In this document: piece by piece, positions 30,637 through 40,237 of the stretch | How positions within the stretch are numbered: position 1 is the stretch's first letter | Layout of the letters: each line of letters starts with the position of its first letter | DNA from: Corynebacterium amycolatum | GTDB taxonomy: Bacteria > Actinomycetota > Actinomycetes > Mycobacteriales > Mycobacteriaceae | Direction: 5' to 3' | DNA length: 64,000 bases | Assembly: GCF_016889425.1 (NCBI RefSeq) | Contig: NZ_CP069513.1 | Coordinates: forward strand, 2,046,001 to 2,110,000 | Translations under genes and position numbers: made by a program | Notes under the pieces: generated by a model | Told to the model about the DNA's origin: nothing | Database searches by the model: none | What the model saw: only the letters and a program-made list of their open reading frames with translations

Positions 30637-32405
30637 GCCTTGCGAACCAACTCCGCGACGTGATCTGCAATGCCGTCAGCGGCGACCTCGTCGGTCTCGT
30701 TGGTCAGGCGGTTACGCAGCTCCACCTTGCCGTCCGCGTAGCCACGGCCAAAGATGACCACAAACGGCGTACCCAGCAACTCAGCGTCCTTGAACTTCAC
30801 ACCGGGGCTGACCTTCGGACGGTCGTCGAAAAGCACCTCAATGCCCTGCTGACTGAGGTCTTCCGCCAGACGTTCAGCGGCCTCAGCTGCTTCGGCGTTC
30901 TTACCGGCCACAGCGATGTGAACCTTGTACGGTGCTGCGGCAACTGGCCACTTGAGGCCCTTTTCATCCAACTGCTGTTCTGCGAGGACAGCAACCAGAC
31001 GGGACACACCAATGCCGTAGGACCCCATCGTCGGACGAGCACGCTTACCGTTGACATCGAGGATGTCAATTTCAAAGGCGTTGGTGTACTTGCGGCCCAA
31101 CTGGAAGATGTGGCCAATCTCAATGCCTCGCTCAATCTTCAGTGTGCCGTGTTCCTCCGGTGCCGGATCGCCGTCGCGAACCTCGGCGACATCGCAAATG
31201 CCGTCGATCTGGAAGTCGCGACCGGCGACCACACCGACGATGTGCTTACCCTCCTCGTTGGCGCCCACAATCCAATTCGTGCCCTCCGCTACGCGTGGGT
31301 CAGCTAGGACCTTCACGCCGTGATCAGCGAGCCCCTGCGGGCCGACGTAGCCCTTAATCAGGAAGTCATTGGCTGCGAAGTCCTTGTCCTCCAGCAAGCG
31401 CACCTCACCCGGTTCAAATGCGACTTCGAGACGCTTTTCATCGACCTCACGGTCACCGGGAACCAGGATTGCGGTGAGCTGTTCCGGCAGGGCGTTGCCC
31501 TCCTTATCGACCTTCTTCGGGTCGACGGCGACGAGAACGCACTTCAAAGTATCGGCAGCGGTGACCTCGCATCCGAGGTCCGCGCCATTGGCCCAATCAA
31601 CAAGCGCTGCAATGGTGGTGCAGTTCGGAGACTCGTAAACCTTCGCCTCCGGCTGCCCCTCAATCGGCTGCGGTTCGACTGCCGGGATTCTCACGGCTTC
31701 AACGTTGGCGGCGTACTCACCGTCGGTGGAGACTACGAAGGAGTCTTCGCCATTTTCGCTAACAGCCAGGAACTCCTCGGAGGCCGAACCGCCCATAGCG
31801 CCGGAGGTGGCGTGGCAGATTTCGTACTTAATGCCCAGCCGGTCAAAAATTCGCTGGTACGCACCGCGGTGCAGCTGATAAGAATTCGCCAGCCCCTCGT
31901 CGTCCATGTCGAAGGAGTAGGAGTCCTTCATCACGAACTCGCGGCCACGCAGAATACCCGCGCGCGGGCGGGCCTCGTCGCGGTACTTGGTCTGAATCTG
32001 GAACAGCGTTGTCGGGAAATCCTTGTAGGAGCTGAAAAGATCCTTGACAGCCAGCGCGAACATCTCTTCGTGCGTCGGCCCCAGCAGGTAGTCCGCGCCC
32101 TTGCGATCCTTCAGACGGAACAGCTCGGGGCCATATTCGGTCCACCGATTCGTCGCCTCGTACGGTTCACGCGGGAGCAGTGCAGGGAATGCCAGCTCCT
32201 GTGCGCCAATGCCTTCCATCTCCTCGCGCACAACCTTCTCTACGTTGCGCAGAACCTTCAAGCCCAGGGGCAGCCAGGAGTACACACCAGGGGCAGTTCG
32301 CCGGATGTAGCCGGCACGGACGAGCAGCTTGTGGCTAGGGACCTCGGCGTCAGCAGGATCCTCGCGCAGTGTGCGTAGGAACAGCTGGGACATTCGCGTA
32401 ATCAT
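30633..32405 (-). CDS. proS: Proline–tRNA ligase
   Basis: ProRS charges tRNA-Pro. At 590 residues it is the bacterial type, with a class II core, a YbaK-like editing insertion at about residues 225-385, and a C-terminal anticodon-binding domain. Family stretches include [25 protein letters not shown] and the motif 2 region [23 protein letters not shown] (both as parts). ATG 32405 has TAAAAT (32414-32419, minus) 8 nt upstream, predicting a leaderless mRNA divergent from leaderless yaaA. Confidence 0.96.
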   Translation of the reverse strand: MITRMSQLFLRTLREDPADAEVPSHKLLVRAGYIRRTAPGVYSWLPLGLKVLRNVEKVVREEMEGIGAQELAFPALLPREPYEATNRWTEYGPELFRLKDRKGADYLLGPTHEEMFALAVKDLFSSYKDFPTTLFQIQTKYRDEARPRAGILRGREFVMKDSYSFDMDDEGLANSYQLHRGAYQRIFDRLGIKYEICHATSGAMGGSASEEFLAVSENGEDSFVVSTDGEYAANVEAVRIPAVEPQPIEGQPEAKVYESPNCTTIAALVDWANGADLGCEVTAADTLKCVLVAVDPKKVDKEGNALPEQLTAILVPGDREVDEKRLEVAFEPGEVRLLEDKDFAANDFLIKGYVGPQGLADHGVKVLADPRVAEGTNWIVGANEEGKHIVGVVAGRDFQIDGICDVAEVRDGDPAPEEHGTLKIERGIEIGHIFQLGRKYTNAFEIDILDVNGKRARPTMGSYGIGVSRLVAVLAEQQLDEKGLKWPVAAAPYKVHIAVAGKNAEAAEAAERLAEDLSQQGIEVLFDDRPKVSPGVKFKDAELLGTPFVVIFGRGYADGKVELRNRLTNETDEVAADGIADHVAELVRKA

Positions 32406-32465
32406 GAATGCTGATTTTACCCGTCGATCATTCTTCGCAACATGCGGGGCATTACTATGGTGCCC

Positions 32466-33203
32466 ATGCTCGTAGTCCTACCCCCATCTGAAACCAAAGC
32501 CACTGGTGGCAGCCATCCCGCAGTGGACTTTTCCTCGCTGAGCTTCGGCTCCCTCAACTCCATCCGCGAGCACATTGCAGCCGATCTCGTGGCGTTAAGT
32601 GCGAACAGGGAAGCCGCGATGGAAACACTGAAACTGGGGCCACGTCTCGCTGACGAAGTCACAGCTAATGCTGCACTCCTAGAGTCGCCGACCATGCCGG
32701 CTCTCGAGCGCTATACGGGGGTTCTCTACGACGCACTCTCCCCCAGCGACCTGCCGGAAACCGGCCGTGCTCGACTCGCCATCGGATCAGCGCTCTTCGG
32801 CGTCATTGGCGGGGACGACCTCATCCCCCGCTACCGTCTCTCTGGCACGGTCAAGCTCCCCTTCGCGGATCAGCCTGCCGACGCAGCTCCCACGATGAAG
32901 CGCCGCTGGGGCACCGCCATCACCGAGGCTCTCAATGATGTCGACTTCCTCATCGACCTTCGTTCCGGCACCTACGCCAATTTGGGCAAAGTCAAGACCG
33001 CGACAACGATGACCGTGCTCACCGCCGAGGGCAAAATCGTCAGCCACTTCAACAAGCACTACAAGGGCCTATTTGCCCGTGCCATCGCCCTTTCCGACAC
33101 AGCACCGACCGCCCCCACAGAGGCCGTCGACATCGCGCGCGCCGCAGGATACAACGTCTCGCTTGACGACGGCGCCCTCATCTTCCGCGTCCCGGAAAAC
33201 TAA
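32466..33203 (+). CDS. yaaA: YaaA family peroxide-stress protein (DUF328)
   Basis: A 245-residue YaaA/UPF0246 protein. E. coli YaaA limits free iron and oxidative DNA damage during peroxide stress, and the fold binds DNA. It begins [14 protein letters not shown] and contains [18 protein letters not shown] and [13 protein letters not shown], all family landmarks. Start ATG 32466 is chosen because TACTAT (32453-32458) ends 7 nt upstream; ATG 32457 overlaps that hexamer. Its stop overlaps the stop of the convergent 93-residue gene. Confidence 0.9.
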   Translation: MLVVLPPSETKATGGSHPAVDFSSLSFGSLNSIREHIAADLVALSANREAAMETLKLGPRLADEVTANAALLESPTMPALERYTGVLYDALSPSDLPETGRARLAIGSALFGVIGGDDLIPRYRLSGTVKLPFADQPADAAPTMKRRWGTAITEALNDVDFLIDLRSGTYANLGKVKTATTMTVLTAEGKIVSHFNKHYKGLFARAIALSDTAPTAPTEAVDIARAAGYNVSLDDGALIFRVPEN

Positions 33204-33481
33204 ATGTCGTCGTTGTAGCGCTTCCGGCCTGCCACAATGGCAGCAATGAGCGCAATGACGGCGATGAAAATGCTGTCGTATCGCGAGCCTTCTCCGCCGA
33301 GGAGAAGGAGGCGGAAGATGATCATGGCTCCGAGGTAGAACACGAGGAAGGTCGCAGCGCCCATCCAGATGGCGCTACGCAGCTGGTCGTCGGCAAGCAG
33401 TCGGGTAACAAGCCCTGCCTTTTGCTGCTCTGGCTCACGCTTCTTCGACTTGTTGTTGCTCGACTTGTTGCTCTTACTCAT
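33200..33481 (-). CDS. Small basic two-helix membrane protein of the cob operon
   Basis: 93 residues. A very basic, Ser/Asn/Lys-rich head (about 1-25) is followed by hydrophobic helices at about 42-60 and 72-86 and a charged tail. The ATG at 33481 overlaps the cobA end by eight bases (ATGAGTAA), so it is coupled to cobA translation. No family is recognised. Context suggests a link to the tetrapyrrole operon, or it may simply be the terminal passenger gene. Confidence 0.7.
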   Translation of the reverse strand: MSKSNKSSNNKSKKREPEQQKAGLVTRLLADDQLRSAIWMGAATFLVFYLGAMIIFRLLLLGGEGSRYDSIFIAVIALIAAIVAGRKRYNDDI

Positions 33482-34565
33482 CGCCCTCATCCAGACCGGC
33501 GACTTCACCGATGACGATAACTGCGGGCGGCTTGATTCCTTCTTCGACCATCTTTTCACCCAGTTCACCGAGCGTGCAGCGTAGCGACTTCTGATTCGGC
33601 AGCGTGCCGTCCTGGATGACTGCAGCCGGAGTCTTCGGGCTGCGGCCGGCCTTCATCAGAGCCTCGGCAATCTTCGGCCCGTTCTTAACTCCCATAATGA
33701 TGGCAATAGTGCCGTGCATGCGGCCAAGCGCATCCCAATTGACTAGCGAAGTCTTGTGCCCCGGTGGGACGTGACCGGACACGACAGTGAATTCGTGGTT
33801 GACGCCACGCATGGTAACTGGGATGCCAATCGTCCCCGGTACCGCCAGTGCCGAGGTGATACCCGGCACAACTCGAACCGGTACCCCTGCCTTCTGCAGC
33901 TCGTGAAGCTCTTCAAAACCGCGGCCGAAGATGTACGGATCGCCACCTTTGAGCCGGACCACAAAGTAGCCCTCGCGGGCACGATGAACTAGCAGTTCAT
34001 TGATGCGCTCCTGAGCCATGGCGCGACCGTAAGGAAGCTTGCCGGCATCAATGATCTCGACATCCGGCTCCAAGTCACCGAGCAGCGACAGTGGACCGAG
34101 GTGGTCTGCGACGACGACGTCGGCAAGCCGGAGCAGGCGACGCCCCTCAACGGTAATCAGACCAGGATCGCCCGGGCCACCGCCTACGAGTGCGACCTGA
34201 CCTGCCAGGTCACCTGCGCGCGACGCGCGACGGCCGGTCAGCGCCGCAGGAGTAAGCGGGCTGGATGTCCCGGTTTCATCGTCGACGAGAATACCTCGGC
34301 GGTGTCCCTCGAGTGTCACCTCACGCAGCAACGACTCGTCACAGCAGACCATGAGAGCCTTGCCCCAGCTCATCGCCTCGGTAAAACCAGTGCGGGTCAA
34401 AGTAATACGGCCGTCTGCAGCCCAGGCCTCAATCGCAGTTGTTACTTCCCCACCCTCACACACAGTGACGTCAGCGCCAGAGTCCAACAACCGAGGAATC
34501 ACGCGCTCTGCAGCCGTGGAACCGCCAATCACCAACACACCGTAGTCTTTGAGAAGCAAACTCAT
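33474..34565 (-). CDS. cobA: Uroporphyrinogen-III C-methyltransferase with short N-terminal Rossmann domain
   Basis: The C-terminal 240 residues are a complete SUMT: VALVGGGPGDPGLITVEG, VVADHLGPL, RLKGGDPYIFGRGFEE and VPGITSALAVPG. SUMT makes precorrin-2 for siroheme and cobalamin. Residues 1 to about 115 form a Rossmann-like domain (GVLVIGGSTAAERVIPRLLDSG) resembling the precorrin-2 dehydrogenase part of CysG, but shorter and apparently lacking the dimerisation and chelatase region. Start ATG 34565 excludes a poorly supported upstream extension. Ten nt separate it from cobB. The arrangement equals M. tuberculosis cysG–cobB–cobO. Confidence 0.9.
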   Translation of the reverse strand: MSLLLKDYGVLVIGGSTAAERVIPRLLDSGADVTVCEGGEVTTAIEAWAADGRITLTRTGFTEAMSWGKALMVCCDESLLREVTLEGHRRGILVDDETGTSSPLTPAALTGRRASRAGDLAGQVALVGGGPGDPGLITVEGRRLLRLADVVVADHLGPLSLLGDLEPDVEIIDAGKLPYGRAMAQERINELLVHRAREGYFVVRLKGGDPYIFGRGFEELHELQKAGVPVRVVPGITSALAVPGTIGIPVTMRGVNHEFTVVSGHVPPGHKTSLVNWDALGRMHGTIAIIMGVKNGPKIAEALMKAGRSPKTPAAVIQDGTLPNQKSLRCTLGELGEKMVEEGIKPPAVIVIGEVAGLDEGDE

Positions 34566-34575
34566 AGCTAATACT

Positions 34576-35952
34576 TTACCCGGCGCACGAAGCAACAAAG
34601 CGACTGACGTTGCCCGGCGCACCCGCCGGATGAACATGCAGGTAACCGGCATGAATCCGCCCAGACTCGGAAACGAAGCCGTCGCGAACTGTCTCGCCTT
34701 GATATCCACGCCAACCCCAGGCGGGTTGCCACCCGGCCGCAGCAGCGACACTTGCGGTGTCATCAGTGAGCGCTGTCTTGTGGAACTCGTGACCGCGTAC
34801 GCGCGTACCTACCGGGCACAATGCAGAATCAGTCAGAGCCACAGCCTCGCGGTACCCCAACTTCAACCGTGCCATGTGCGCTCGCCCCGGGATGATGCCG
34901 CACATACGGCGCCCACCGAGATCTTCAAGCAGCCAGAGCAGCCCCGCGCATTCGCCGTGAATCAGCGCACCATCGTCGGCAGCCTGACGTAAATCGCGGC
35001 GAATGTCATCGCGAATAGATAGCGCGTCGGCATGCTCTTCCGGGAATCCACCGGGCACGATGTAGCCTTCGGCTTCCGGCAGTTCGTCAACCAATGGGTC
35101 AAAATCCACGACCTCGGCTCCAGCAGCCCGCAATAGCTCACGGTGCTCTGCATAGGTAAACGAGAACGCAGGACCCGCCGCGACCGCCACGCGCACGCGG
35201 CGCTGAGTAGCCAGCGGTGCAACGAACTGTGCGGGGTCCCATGGCTCAGCTGGATAGGGCTGCCGGGCAAGCTGGACAATCCGGTCGATGTCGATGTACG
35301 TCTCCACCAAGTTGGCCATCGATTCAATGACCGCTTCTAGCTGCTCACCCTGCTCGACTGCAGTGACCAGCCCCAAATGCCTACTGGGCACCTCAATATC
35401 AGTCACTCGCGGAATCGCGCCGAGCACCTCGACACCCATGGCCTCCACAGAACGGGTAATGATGTCCGCATGCCGCGGGCTGCCCACCTGATTAATAATC
35501 ACGCCACTGACACGGACATCAGTGCGAAGCGTGGAGAAACCGTGAACAACAGCCGCCGCCGACTGCGACATATGCCGGGCATCAATAACCAACACCACCG
35601 GCAGTCCCAGCAGCGAGGCAATCTCGGCCGTCGACCCCTCCACCGATAGCGGGTCGTCACCAATGCGGCCGTCGAAAAGCCCCATAACACCTTCGACCAC
35701 CGCAATATCGCTGTCGGCAGCTCCGTGTGCGTAGAGCGGCCCAATCATCTCAGGCGAGCACATGAAGGAATCCAGATTGCGCCCGGGACGACCAGCCGCT
35801 ACCCCGTGATAGCCGGGGTCAATATAATCCGGCCCGACTTTGAATGGTGCCACCGCGTGGCGGCGCGACAGTGCACGCATAAGACCAGTGGAAATTGTGG
35901 TCTTGCCCGTGCCCGAGGCCGTCGCCGCAACGACAATTCCAGGCGCTACCAC
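34576..35952 (-). CDS. cobB: Cobyrinate a,c-diamide synthase (hydrogenobyrinate type)
   Basis: CobB amidates the a and c side chains of (hydrogeno)cobyrinate with glutamine and ATP. The N-terminal P-loop is ATASGTGKTTIS, with VGPDYIDPGYH downstream; the C-terminal half is a class I glutamine amidotransferase with the Cys in IHGECAGLLWL. 458 residues. The GTG start overlaps the end of cobO by seven bases, so translation is coupled. Confidence 0.95.
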   Translation of the reverse strand: MVAPGIVVAATASGTGKTTISTGLMRALSRRHAVAPFKVGPDYIDPGYHGVAAGRPGRNLDSFMCSPEMIGPLYAHGAADSDIAVVEGVMGLFDGRIGDDPLSVEGSTAEIASLLGLPVVLVIDARHMSQSAAAVVHGFSTLRTDVRVSGVIINQVGSPRHADIITRSVEAMGVEVLGAIPRVTDIEVPSRHLGLVTAVEQGEQLEAVIESMANLVETYIDIDRIVQLARQPYPAEPWDPAQFVAPLATQRRVRVAVAAGPAFSFTYAEHRELLRAAGAEVVDFDPLVDELPEAEGYIVPGGFPEEHADALSIRDDIRRDLRQAADDGALIHGECAGLLWLLEDLGGRRMCGIIPGRAHMARLKLGYREAVALTDSALCPVGTRVRGHEFHKTALTDDTASVAAAAGWQPAWGWRGYQGETVRDGFVSESGRIHAGYLHVHPAGAPGNVSRFVASCAG

Positions 35953-36566
35953 TCGATGCCCTTTTGTCCCTTACGCCCGACATCCATCGGATGCTTAATC
36001 TTGGTCATCTCCGTCACCAGATCCGCGACCTCCACCAGCTTCGAATCCGCATCGCGGCCAGTCATCACCACATGCTGGCGGCCGGGACGATTCCTCAATG
36101 TCTCCACCACATCGTCGACATCAATCCAACCCCACTTGATTGGGTAGGTGAACTCGTCGAGGACGTAGAAATCGTGCACCTCATTTTCCAGGCGCCGCTT
36201 GATCTCCTGCCATCCCTCGGCAGCAGCTGCGGCATGATCCTCCTCGGTGCCCTGCTTACGCGACCAGGACCAGCCTTCGCCCATCTTGTGCCATTCGACC
36301 GGGCCGCCCTCCCCCGTGTCGTCGTGCAGCTCGCCGAGCCGACGCATGACAGCTTCCTCGCCAACCTTCCACTTTGCCGATTTCACAAACTGGAAGACAC
36401 CAATATTCATCCCCTGATTCCACGCGCGCATCGCCATCCCGAATGCCGCGGTGGACTTGCCTTTACCTGGGCCCGTATGCACGGCGGTAATCGGAATCAT
36501 GCGACGCTGCCTGGTGGTCAGTCCATCATTGGGAATTGATTTGGGGTCAAGCTTTCCTTGTGCCAT
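35946..36566 (-). CDS. cobO: Cob(I)yrinate a,c-diamide adenosyltransferase
   Basis: CobO (BtuR/CobA family of ATP:corrinoid adenosyltransferases) attaches the 5'-deoxyadenosyl ligand. The P-loop HTGPGKGKSTAAFG is near the N-terminus and VLDEFTYPIKWGW is the second conserved block. 206 residues from ATG 36566, which overlaps the VWA gene by 20 bases; upstream in-frame ATGs would extend deep into that gene. Confidence 0.95.
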   Translation of the reverse strand: MAQGKLDPKSIPNDGLTTRQRRMIPITAVHTGPGKGKSTAAFGMAMRAWNQGMNIGVFQFVKSAKWKVGEEAVMRRLGELHDDTGEGGPVEWHKMGEGWSWSRKQGTEEDHAAAAAEGWQEIKRRLENEVHDFYVLDEFTYPIKWGWIDVDDVVETLRNRPGRQHVVMTGRDADSKLVEVADLVTEMTKIKHPMDVGRKGQKGIEW

Positions 36567-37344
36567 GGTCTCGATGATAGGCATGGACCACACCCGCCAC
36601 GGCTTCGGCATTGAGTTCTGAGAGGTTTATGCAGGTGGCACCCAACTCCACACTCATTTCCTGTGCCAACCCCAGCCGCACGCGAGCGCGCTCACAGTCG
36701 ATAACCACCGTCGCCGCCAACGCTTGACGACGGATCTTTGCGGCCACGGCCCTCGCCTGCTGCAGCCCATTTTTACCTGTTGCTCGGCCATCGGAGAGCA
36801 ACACCATAATTGCGCGGCGCGTGGGCTCCCGGTGCGCTTCCCGCACCACCACTTCGTGTGCCTTCAGCAATCCTTCAGCCAATGGGGTTCGGCCCCCAGT
36901 GCGGACATCTGCGAGGCGACGTACTGCGGTGTCAATAGACTTGGTCGGTGGTAAAACCAATTCGGCACTGTTCCCGCGGAAAGTAATGACAGCGACTTTG
37001 TCGCGGCTCTGGTAGGCATCACGCAGCAGCGAAGTGACGGCGCCGGTGACGGCTGCCAGACGGTCGCGCGCGGCCATAGAACCCGAGGTGTCCACAACGA
37101 AGACGACCAGATTGGACTCAGTTCCCTGTCGGATGGCGCCGTGAACGTCTTCCGGTTTCAGAGGGATCATGGAGTTGCCCATGCGGGCACCACGATTGGC
37201 CGCGGCCAGCACTGTCGCCGGCACGTGGAGACCATGACCGCCACGTTCGGCGCCAATGGTGCTGCCCCGGGGACCAATGGCCTTGGAGCGACGGCCGGAA
37301 TCTCCTTGGCCGACGCCGTCGACACTGATTTTACGAACGGCGAA
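36547..37344 (-). CDS. chlD: Chelatase D-subunit VWA domain, reached by +1 frame change from the upstream ATPase
   Basis: A VWA domain with [15 protein letters not shown] and later [11 protein letters not shown] and LLSDGRATG, typical of the C-terminus of Mg/Co-chelatase D subunits. The frame is open upstream to 37344 and reads [17 protein letters not shown] before the VWA part, which continues the protein from the ATPase frame if one base is skipped at 37346-37350. Read that way the product is about 646 residues, close to the single mycobacterial protein (Rv2850c). If translated alone it would need the GTG at 37224, which has no clear ribosome-binding site. Partner of CobN-type large subunits; no cobN is in the window. 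Confidence 0.8.
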   Translation of the reverse strand, partial: FAVRKISVDGVGQGDSGRRSKAIGPRGSTIGAERGGHGLHVPATVLAAANRGARMGNSMIPLKPEDVHGAIRQGTESNLVVFVVDTSGSMAARDRLAAVTGAVTSLLRDAYQSRDKVAVITFRGNSAELVLPPTKSIDTAVRRLADVRTGGRTPLAEGLLKAHEVVVREAHREPTRRAIMVLLSDGRATGKNGLQQARAVAAKIRRQALAATVVIDCERARVRLGLAQEMSVELGATCINLSELNAEAVAGVVHAYHRDHGTRKA

Positions 37345-37374
37345 AGGGGGCGCCTTCAGCGGCGCGACCTCCCT
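37331..37374 (-). promoter_or_regulatory. Candidate +1 ribosomal frameshift site in chlD
   Basis: Minus strand reads GGC GCC CCC TTT CGC CGT TCG TAA. Slipping from CCC (37348-37346) to CCT in the +1 frame opens the VWA frame. The 0-frame stop is four codons after TTT begins. An AGGGAGGT Shine-Dalgarno-like sequence (37367-37374) lies 18 nt upstream. A C5 run is also error-prone, so assembly or true mutation remains possible. Confidence 0.6.
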
Positions 37375-38488
37375 TCAATCCCGCGGAATTCGACTGTTGT
37401 GGCTCCTGAGGTTCGGAGTTGGAGTCGAACTGGGAGACCTGATCAGCCTCGGGCTCTGGATACGATTCCGGATCCGACTCTGACTGATTCTGGTCATCTC
37501 GGAACTGCTCCTCTGCATCCTGCAGAGCATCATCGAGCTGCTCCTGGTCCAATCCTGGTTCATCAAAGGGGTCACGGCGACGACGGTGCGGCAGTGCCAT
37601 TTCTGCAGCTACCTTAATGTCTTCCGCAGTGATCTCAATTGGATTGCCCGGTTGTGGCTGCGCTGACTCGTCCCCAGCTACTCGCCATGCAGCGTGAGCG
37701 CGGGCGGTACGTGCAATGACGATGTCGGCTCGCATCCCGTCCACATCAAAAGCAGCGCACACGGTGGCAATTTGACCGAGAATGCTGGGAGTCAATTCGA
37801 CGTCGTCAAGCAGTGTGCGTGCGCGATCGATGCGAGCGTGTAGTGCCTCGTCGTCGGTGGCGAACCGCGTGACAAAGCTCTCCGGATTGGCGTCAAAGTC
37901 GAGTCGACGGGCGACGATCTCCGCGCGGACGGCCGGATCCTTGGAGGCGGTGACGTCGATGGCGAGACCAAAGCGGTCGAGAAGTTGGGGACGCAATTCG
38001 CCCTCTTCCGGGTTCATCGTGCCGACCAACACGAACCTGGAGGTGGCGGAGTGCGAGATGCCGTCGCGTTCAACAACCACGCGACCGGTGGCTGCGGCAT
38101 CGAGCACTGAGTCAACGAGGTGATCCGGCAGCAGATTAATCTCGTCGACATAGAGAATGCCACCGTCAGCAGCGCTGAGTAGGCCCGGATTGAACTGCGC
38201 GTGTCCGGTCGTCAGGACGGTCTCCACATCGATGGAGCCCACGACTCGATCTTCCGTAGCGCCGAGTGGCAGGTTCACCAACGATCCGCTGAGAAATGGT
38301 GCCAACGCGCGGACCGTAGTGGTCTTGGCTGTGCCCTTCTCACCGCGGATTACCACGCCACCTATCTCCGGGGATAGAGCGGTCAGAATCAACGCAAGCT
38401 GTAGTCGCTGCTGCCCGACAATCGCAGTAAAAGGAAAAGTGGGCTCTGTTTGTGCAGTGGTAGCTGACGTGATTTTTTCCATAAACAC
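37331..38488 (-). CDS. chlD: Mg/Co-chelatase AAA+ ATPase subunit (ChlI/BchI-like), 5' part of chlD
   Basis: A 385-residue frame: AAA+ ATPase with Walker [11 protein letters not shown], Walker [15 protein letters not shown] and sensor [19 protein letters not shown], followed by an acidic, Pro/Gln-rich linker. It ends with a TAA five codons past CCC (37346-37348). The linker normally joins directly to the VWA domain, so this frame alone would be the small (I-type) subunit and the frameshifted product the D-type subunit. Start GTG 38488 or ATG 38482: a TAGAAC hexamer lies 7 nt before ATG 38482, and a long hairpin (38491-38531) stands immediately upstream. First gene of the cob operon. Confidence 0.88.
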   Translation of the reverse strand: MFMEKITSATTAQTEPTFPFTAIVGQQRLQLALILTALSPEIGGVVIRGEKGTAKTTTVRALAPFLSGSLVNLPLGATEDRVVGSIDVETVLTTGHAQFNPGLLSAADGGILYVDEINLLPDHLVDSVLDAAATGRVVVERDGISHSATSRFVLVGTMNPEEGELRPQLLDRFGLAIDVTASKDPAVRAEIVARRLDFDANPESFVTRFATDDEALHARIDRARTLLDDVELTPSILGQIATVCAAFDVDGMRADIVIARTARAHAAWRVAGDESAQPQPGNPIEITAEDIKVAAEMALPHRRRRDPFDEPGLDQEQLDDALQDAEEQFRDDQNQSESDPESYPEPEADQVSQFDSNSEPQEPQQSNSAGLKGGRAAEGAPFRRS

Positions 38489-38490
38489 AG

Positions 38491-38531
38491 TTCTACCCCA
38501 CTGCGAGCGGATGGCTCACAGCGGGGTAGAA
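38491..38531. terminator. Long hairpin between mqo and chlD
   Basis: Arms TTCTACCCC/GGGGTAGAA (38491-38499 with 38523-38531), CTG/CAG and GAGC/GCTC with single mismatches between. It follows the mqo stop by 45 nt and directly precedes the chlD start. It could terminate mqo, or control chlD if present in its mRNA. No U-tract follows. Confidence 0.6.
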
Positions 38532-38575
38532 AATGTTGGCTTAATTGAACTCTTTGAAGCTCTTCAGCGGAGTGC

Positions 38576-40072
38576 TTAGCGCTCCAACTTCAGGGTCTTC
38601 TGGGAAGCCTCCCAGACCTCCTTGAACAGAGCCGGGTCATCAGCCAGGTGCGTGCCGTAGGACGGGACGAGCTCCTTTAGCTTCGGAGCCCACTTGCCCA
38701 TGTGGCGACCGAAGCAGCGCTCAATCAGGCTGATCATCACGGCCGGGGCGATGGACGCACCCGGGGAGGCACCCATCAGGCCGGCAATGGTGCCGTCCCA
38801 CGAGTTGATGACCGCGGTACCGAACTCGAGGGTACCGAAGACCGGAGCCTTCATCGGCTTAATGACCTGAACTCGCTGACCAGCGACAATCAGCTCCCAG
38901 TCCTCTGGGCGAGCGTTCGGGACGTACTCACGCAGGGACTCGATACGTGCGTCGAAGTCCTTCAGAACCTCAGTAATCAGGTACTTGGTCAGCCCCATCT
39001 CCTGGACACCAACACCCATCATGGACGGCAGGTTGGCCGGACGCAGAGACTTAATCAGGTCCAGGTTGTTACCGTTCTTCAGGAACTTCATGTTCCAACC
39101 GGCGTACGGACCAAAGAGCAGGCCACGCTTGCCGTCGATAACACGGGTGTCCAGGTGCGGAACCGACATCGGCGGCGTGCCGACGGAAGCCTTACCGTAG
39201 ACCTTGGCGTCATGCTGGGCAATAACTTCCTCGTTGGTGCAGCGCAGCCACTGGCCGGAGACTGGGAAGCCACCGAAACCACGAATCTCGTTAATACGAG
39301 CCTTCTGCAGCAGCGGCAGCGCGTCACCGCCGGCACCGACGAAGACGAAGTTGGCAACCAGGGTGCGAACGTCCTTGGTGTGCAGGTTCTTCACCGTGAC
39401 AATCCACTTGGAACCGTCGCGCTTCAGACCGGTGACCTCGTGTCCGTAGCGAATCTCAGTACCCATATCGGACAGTGCGGCCAGGTACTGCTTGGTCAGT
39501 GCACCGAAGTTAACGTCCGTACCATTCGGGTTACGAATAGCGGAAACCGGCTTGGAGAAGTCACGCCCCTCCGACATCAGCGGAAGGTACTCAGCGAAAC
39601 GGTCCGGATCCTCAATGAGCTCCTGACCGTGGAACAACGGCTCCTTCTCAAGTGCCTCGTAGCGACGACGCATGAACGCCATCTGCTCCGGTCCCTGAGC
39701 GAAGGTGGTGTGGTCAACCGGGTTGATGAACTCCTTCGGGTCAGTCAGGGTGCCGTTTTCAATCAGCGAGGTCCACAGCTGGCGGGAAACCTGGAACTGC
39801 TCATTAATGGTCTTAGCCTTGGTGACATCGACCTTGCCGTTCTTCTCCGGCGTGTAGTTCAGCTCGCACAGAGCAGAGTGGCCGGTACCAGCGTTGTTCC
39901 ACGGGGAGGAAGACTCCTTGGCGGGCTGATCGAGACGCTCGAACAGAACCTGTGACCAGGATGGCTCGAGCTCCTTGAGCAGCACACCCAGCGTCGCACT
40001 CATTACACCTGCACCGATGAGGACGACATCTACCTCGTCGCCACTGGAAGCAGGAAGCTTGTTATCAGCCAT
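38576..40072 (-). CDS. mqo: Malate:quinone oxidoreductase
   Basis: Mqo oxidises malate to oxaloacetate at the membrane and passes electrons to menaquinone; it is the main malate oxidation route in corynebacteria. 498 residues with the N-terminal FAD loop VLIGAGVMSATLGVLL and family stretches PSMMGVGVQEMG and GASPGASIAPAVM. The start ATG 40072 has AAGGATG about 9 nt upstream. It is followed by a hairpin; upstream is a 165-nt divergent promoter region shared with the hydrolase. Confidence 0.97.
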   Translation of the reverse strand: MADNKLPASSGDEVDVVLIGAGVMSATLGVLLKELEPSWSQVLFERLDQPAKESSSPWNNAGTGHSALCELNYTPEKNGKVDVTKAKTINEQFQVSRQLWTSLIENGTLTDPKEFINPVDHTTFAQGPEQMAFMRRRYEALEKEPLFHGQELIEDPDRFAEYLPLMSEGRDFSKPVSAIRNPNGTDVNFGALTKQYLAALSDMGTEIRYGHEVTGLKRDGSKWIVTVKNLHTKDVRTLVANFVFVGAGGDALPLLQKARINEIRGFGGFPVSGQWLRCTNEEVIAQHDAKVYGKASVGTPPMSVPHLDTRVIDGKRGLLFGPYAGWNMKFLKNGNNLDLIKSLRPANLPSMMGVGVQEMGLTKYLITEVLKDFDARIESLREYVPNARPEDWELIVAGQRVQVIKPMKAPVFGTLEFGTAVINSWDGTIAGLMGASPGASIAPAVMISLIERCFGRHMGKWAPKLKELVPSYGTHLADDPALFKEVWEASQKTLKLER

Positions 40073-40237
40073 TTTGCTGTCAACATCCTTACTAACTTGA
40101 TTAGTGATTCAAACTAGCGCTCGCTCACATGCGCGCACACACAACTAAAGACGCAAAAGAGAGCTACCGTCTCAGTCCATAATCTATTGTGGCACACATT
40201 CCCACTACCCCCGGTAATCGGCGCTAGGCTTGACCCT

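Noticed and set aside
34566..34763. Extended N-terminus for CobA up to 34763
   Set aside because: The extra 66 residues overlap the cobB coding end, are not family-like, and ATG 34565 directly precedes the Rossmann motif.
36547..37224. Treating the VWA gene as an independent gene starting at GTG 37224
   Set aside because: No ribosome-binding site, and the frame continues upstream with sensible linker sequence that joins the ATPase by a single +1 shift; listed instead as the frameshifted part of chlD.
38702..39955. Plus-strand open frame opposite mqo (over 400 codons)
   Set aside because: Antisense shadow of Mqo with no family resemblance.
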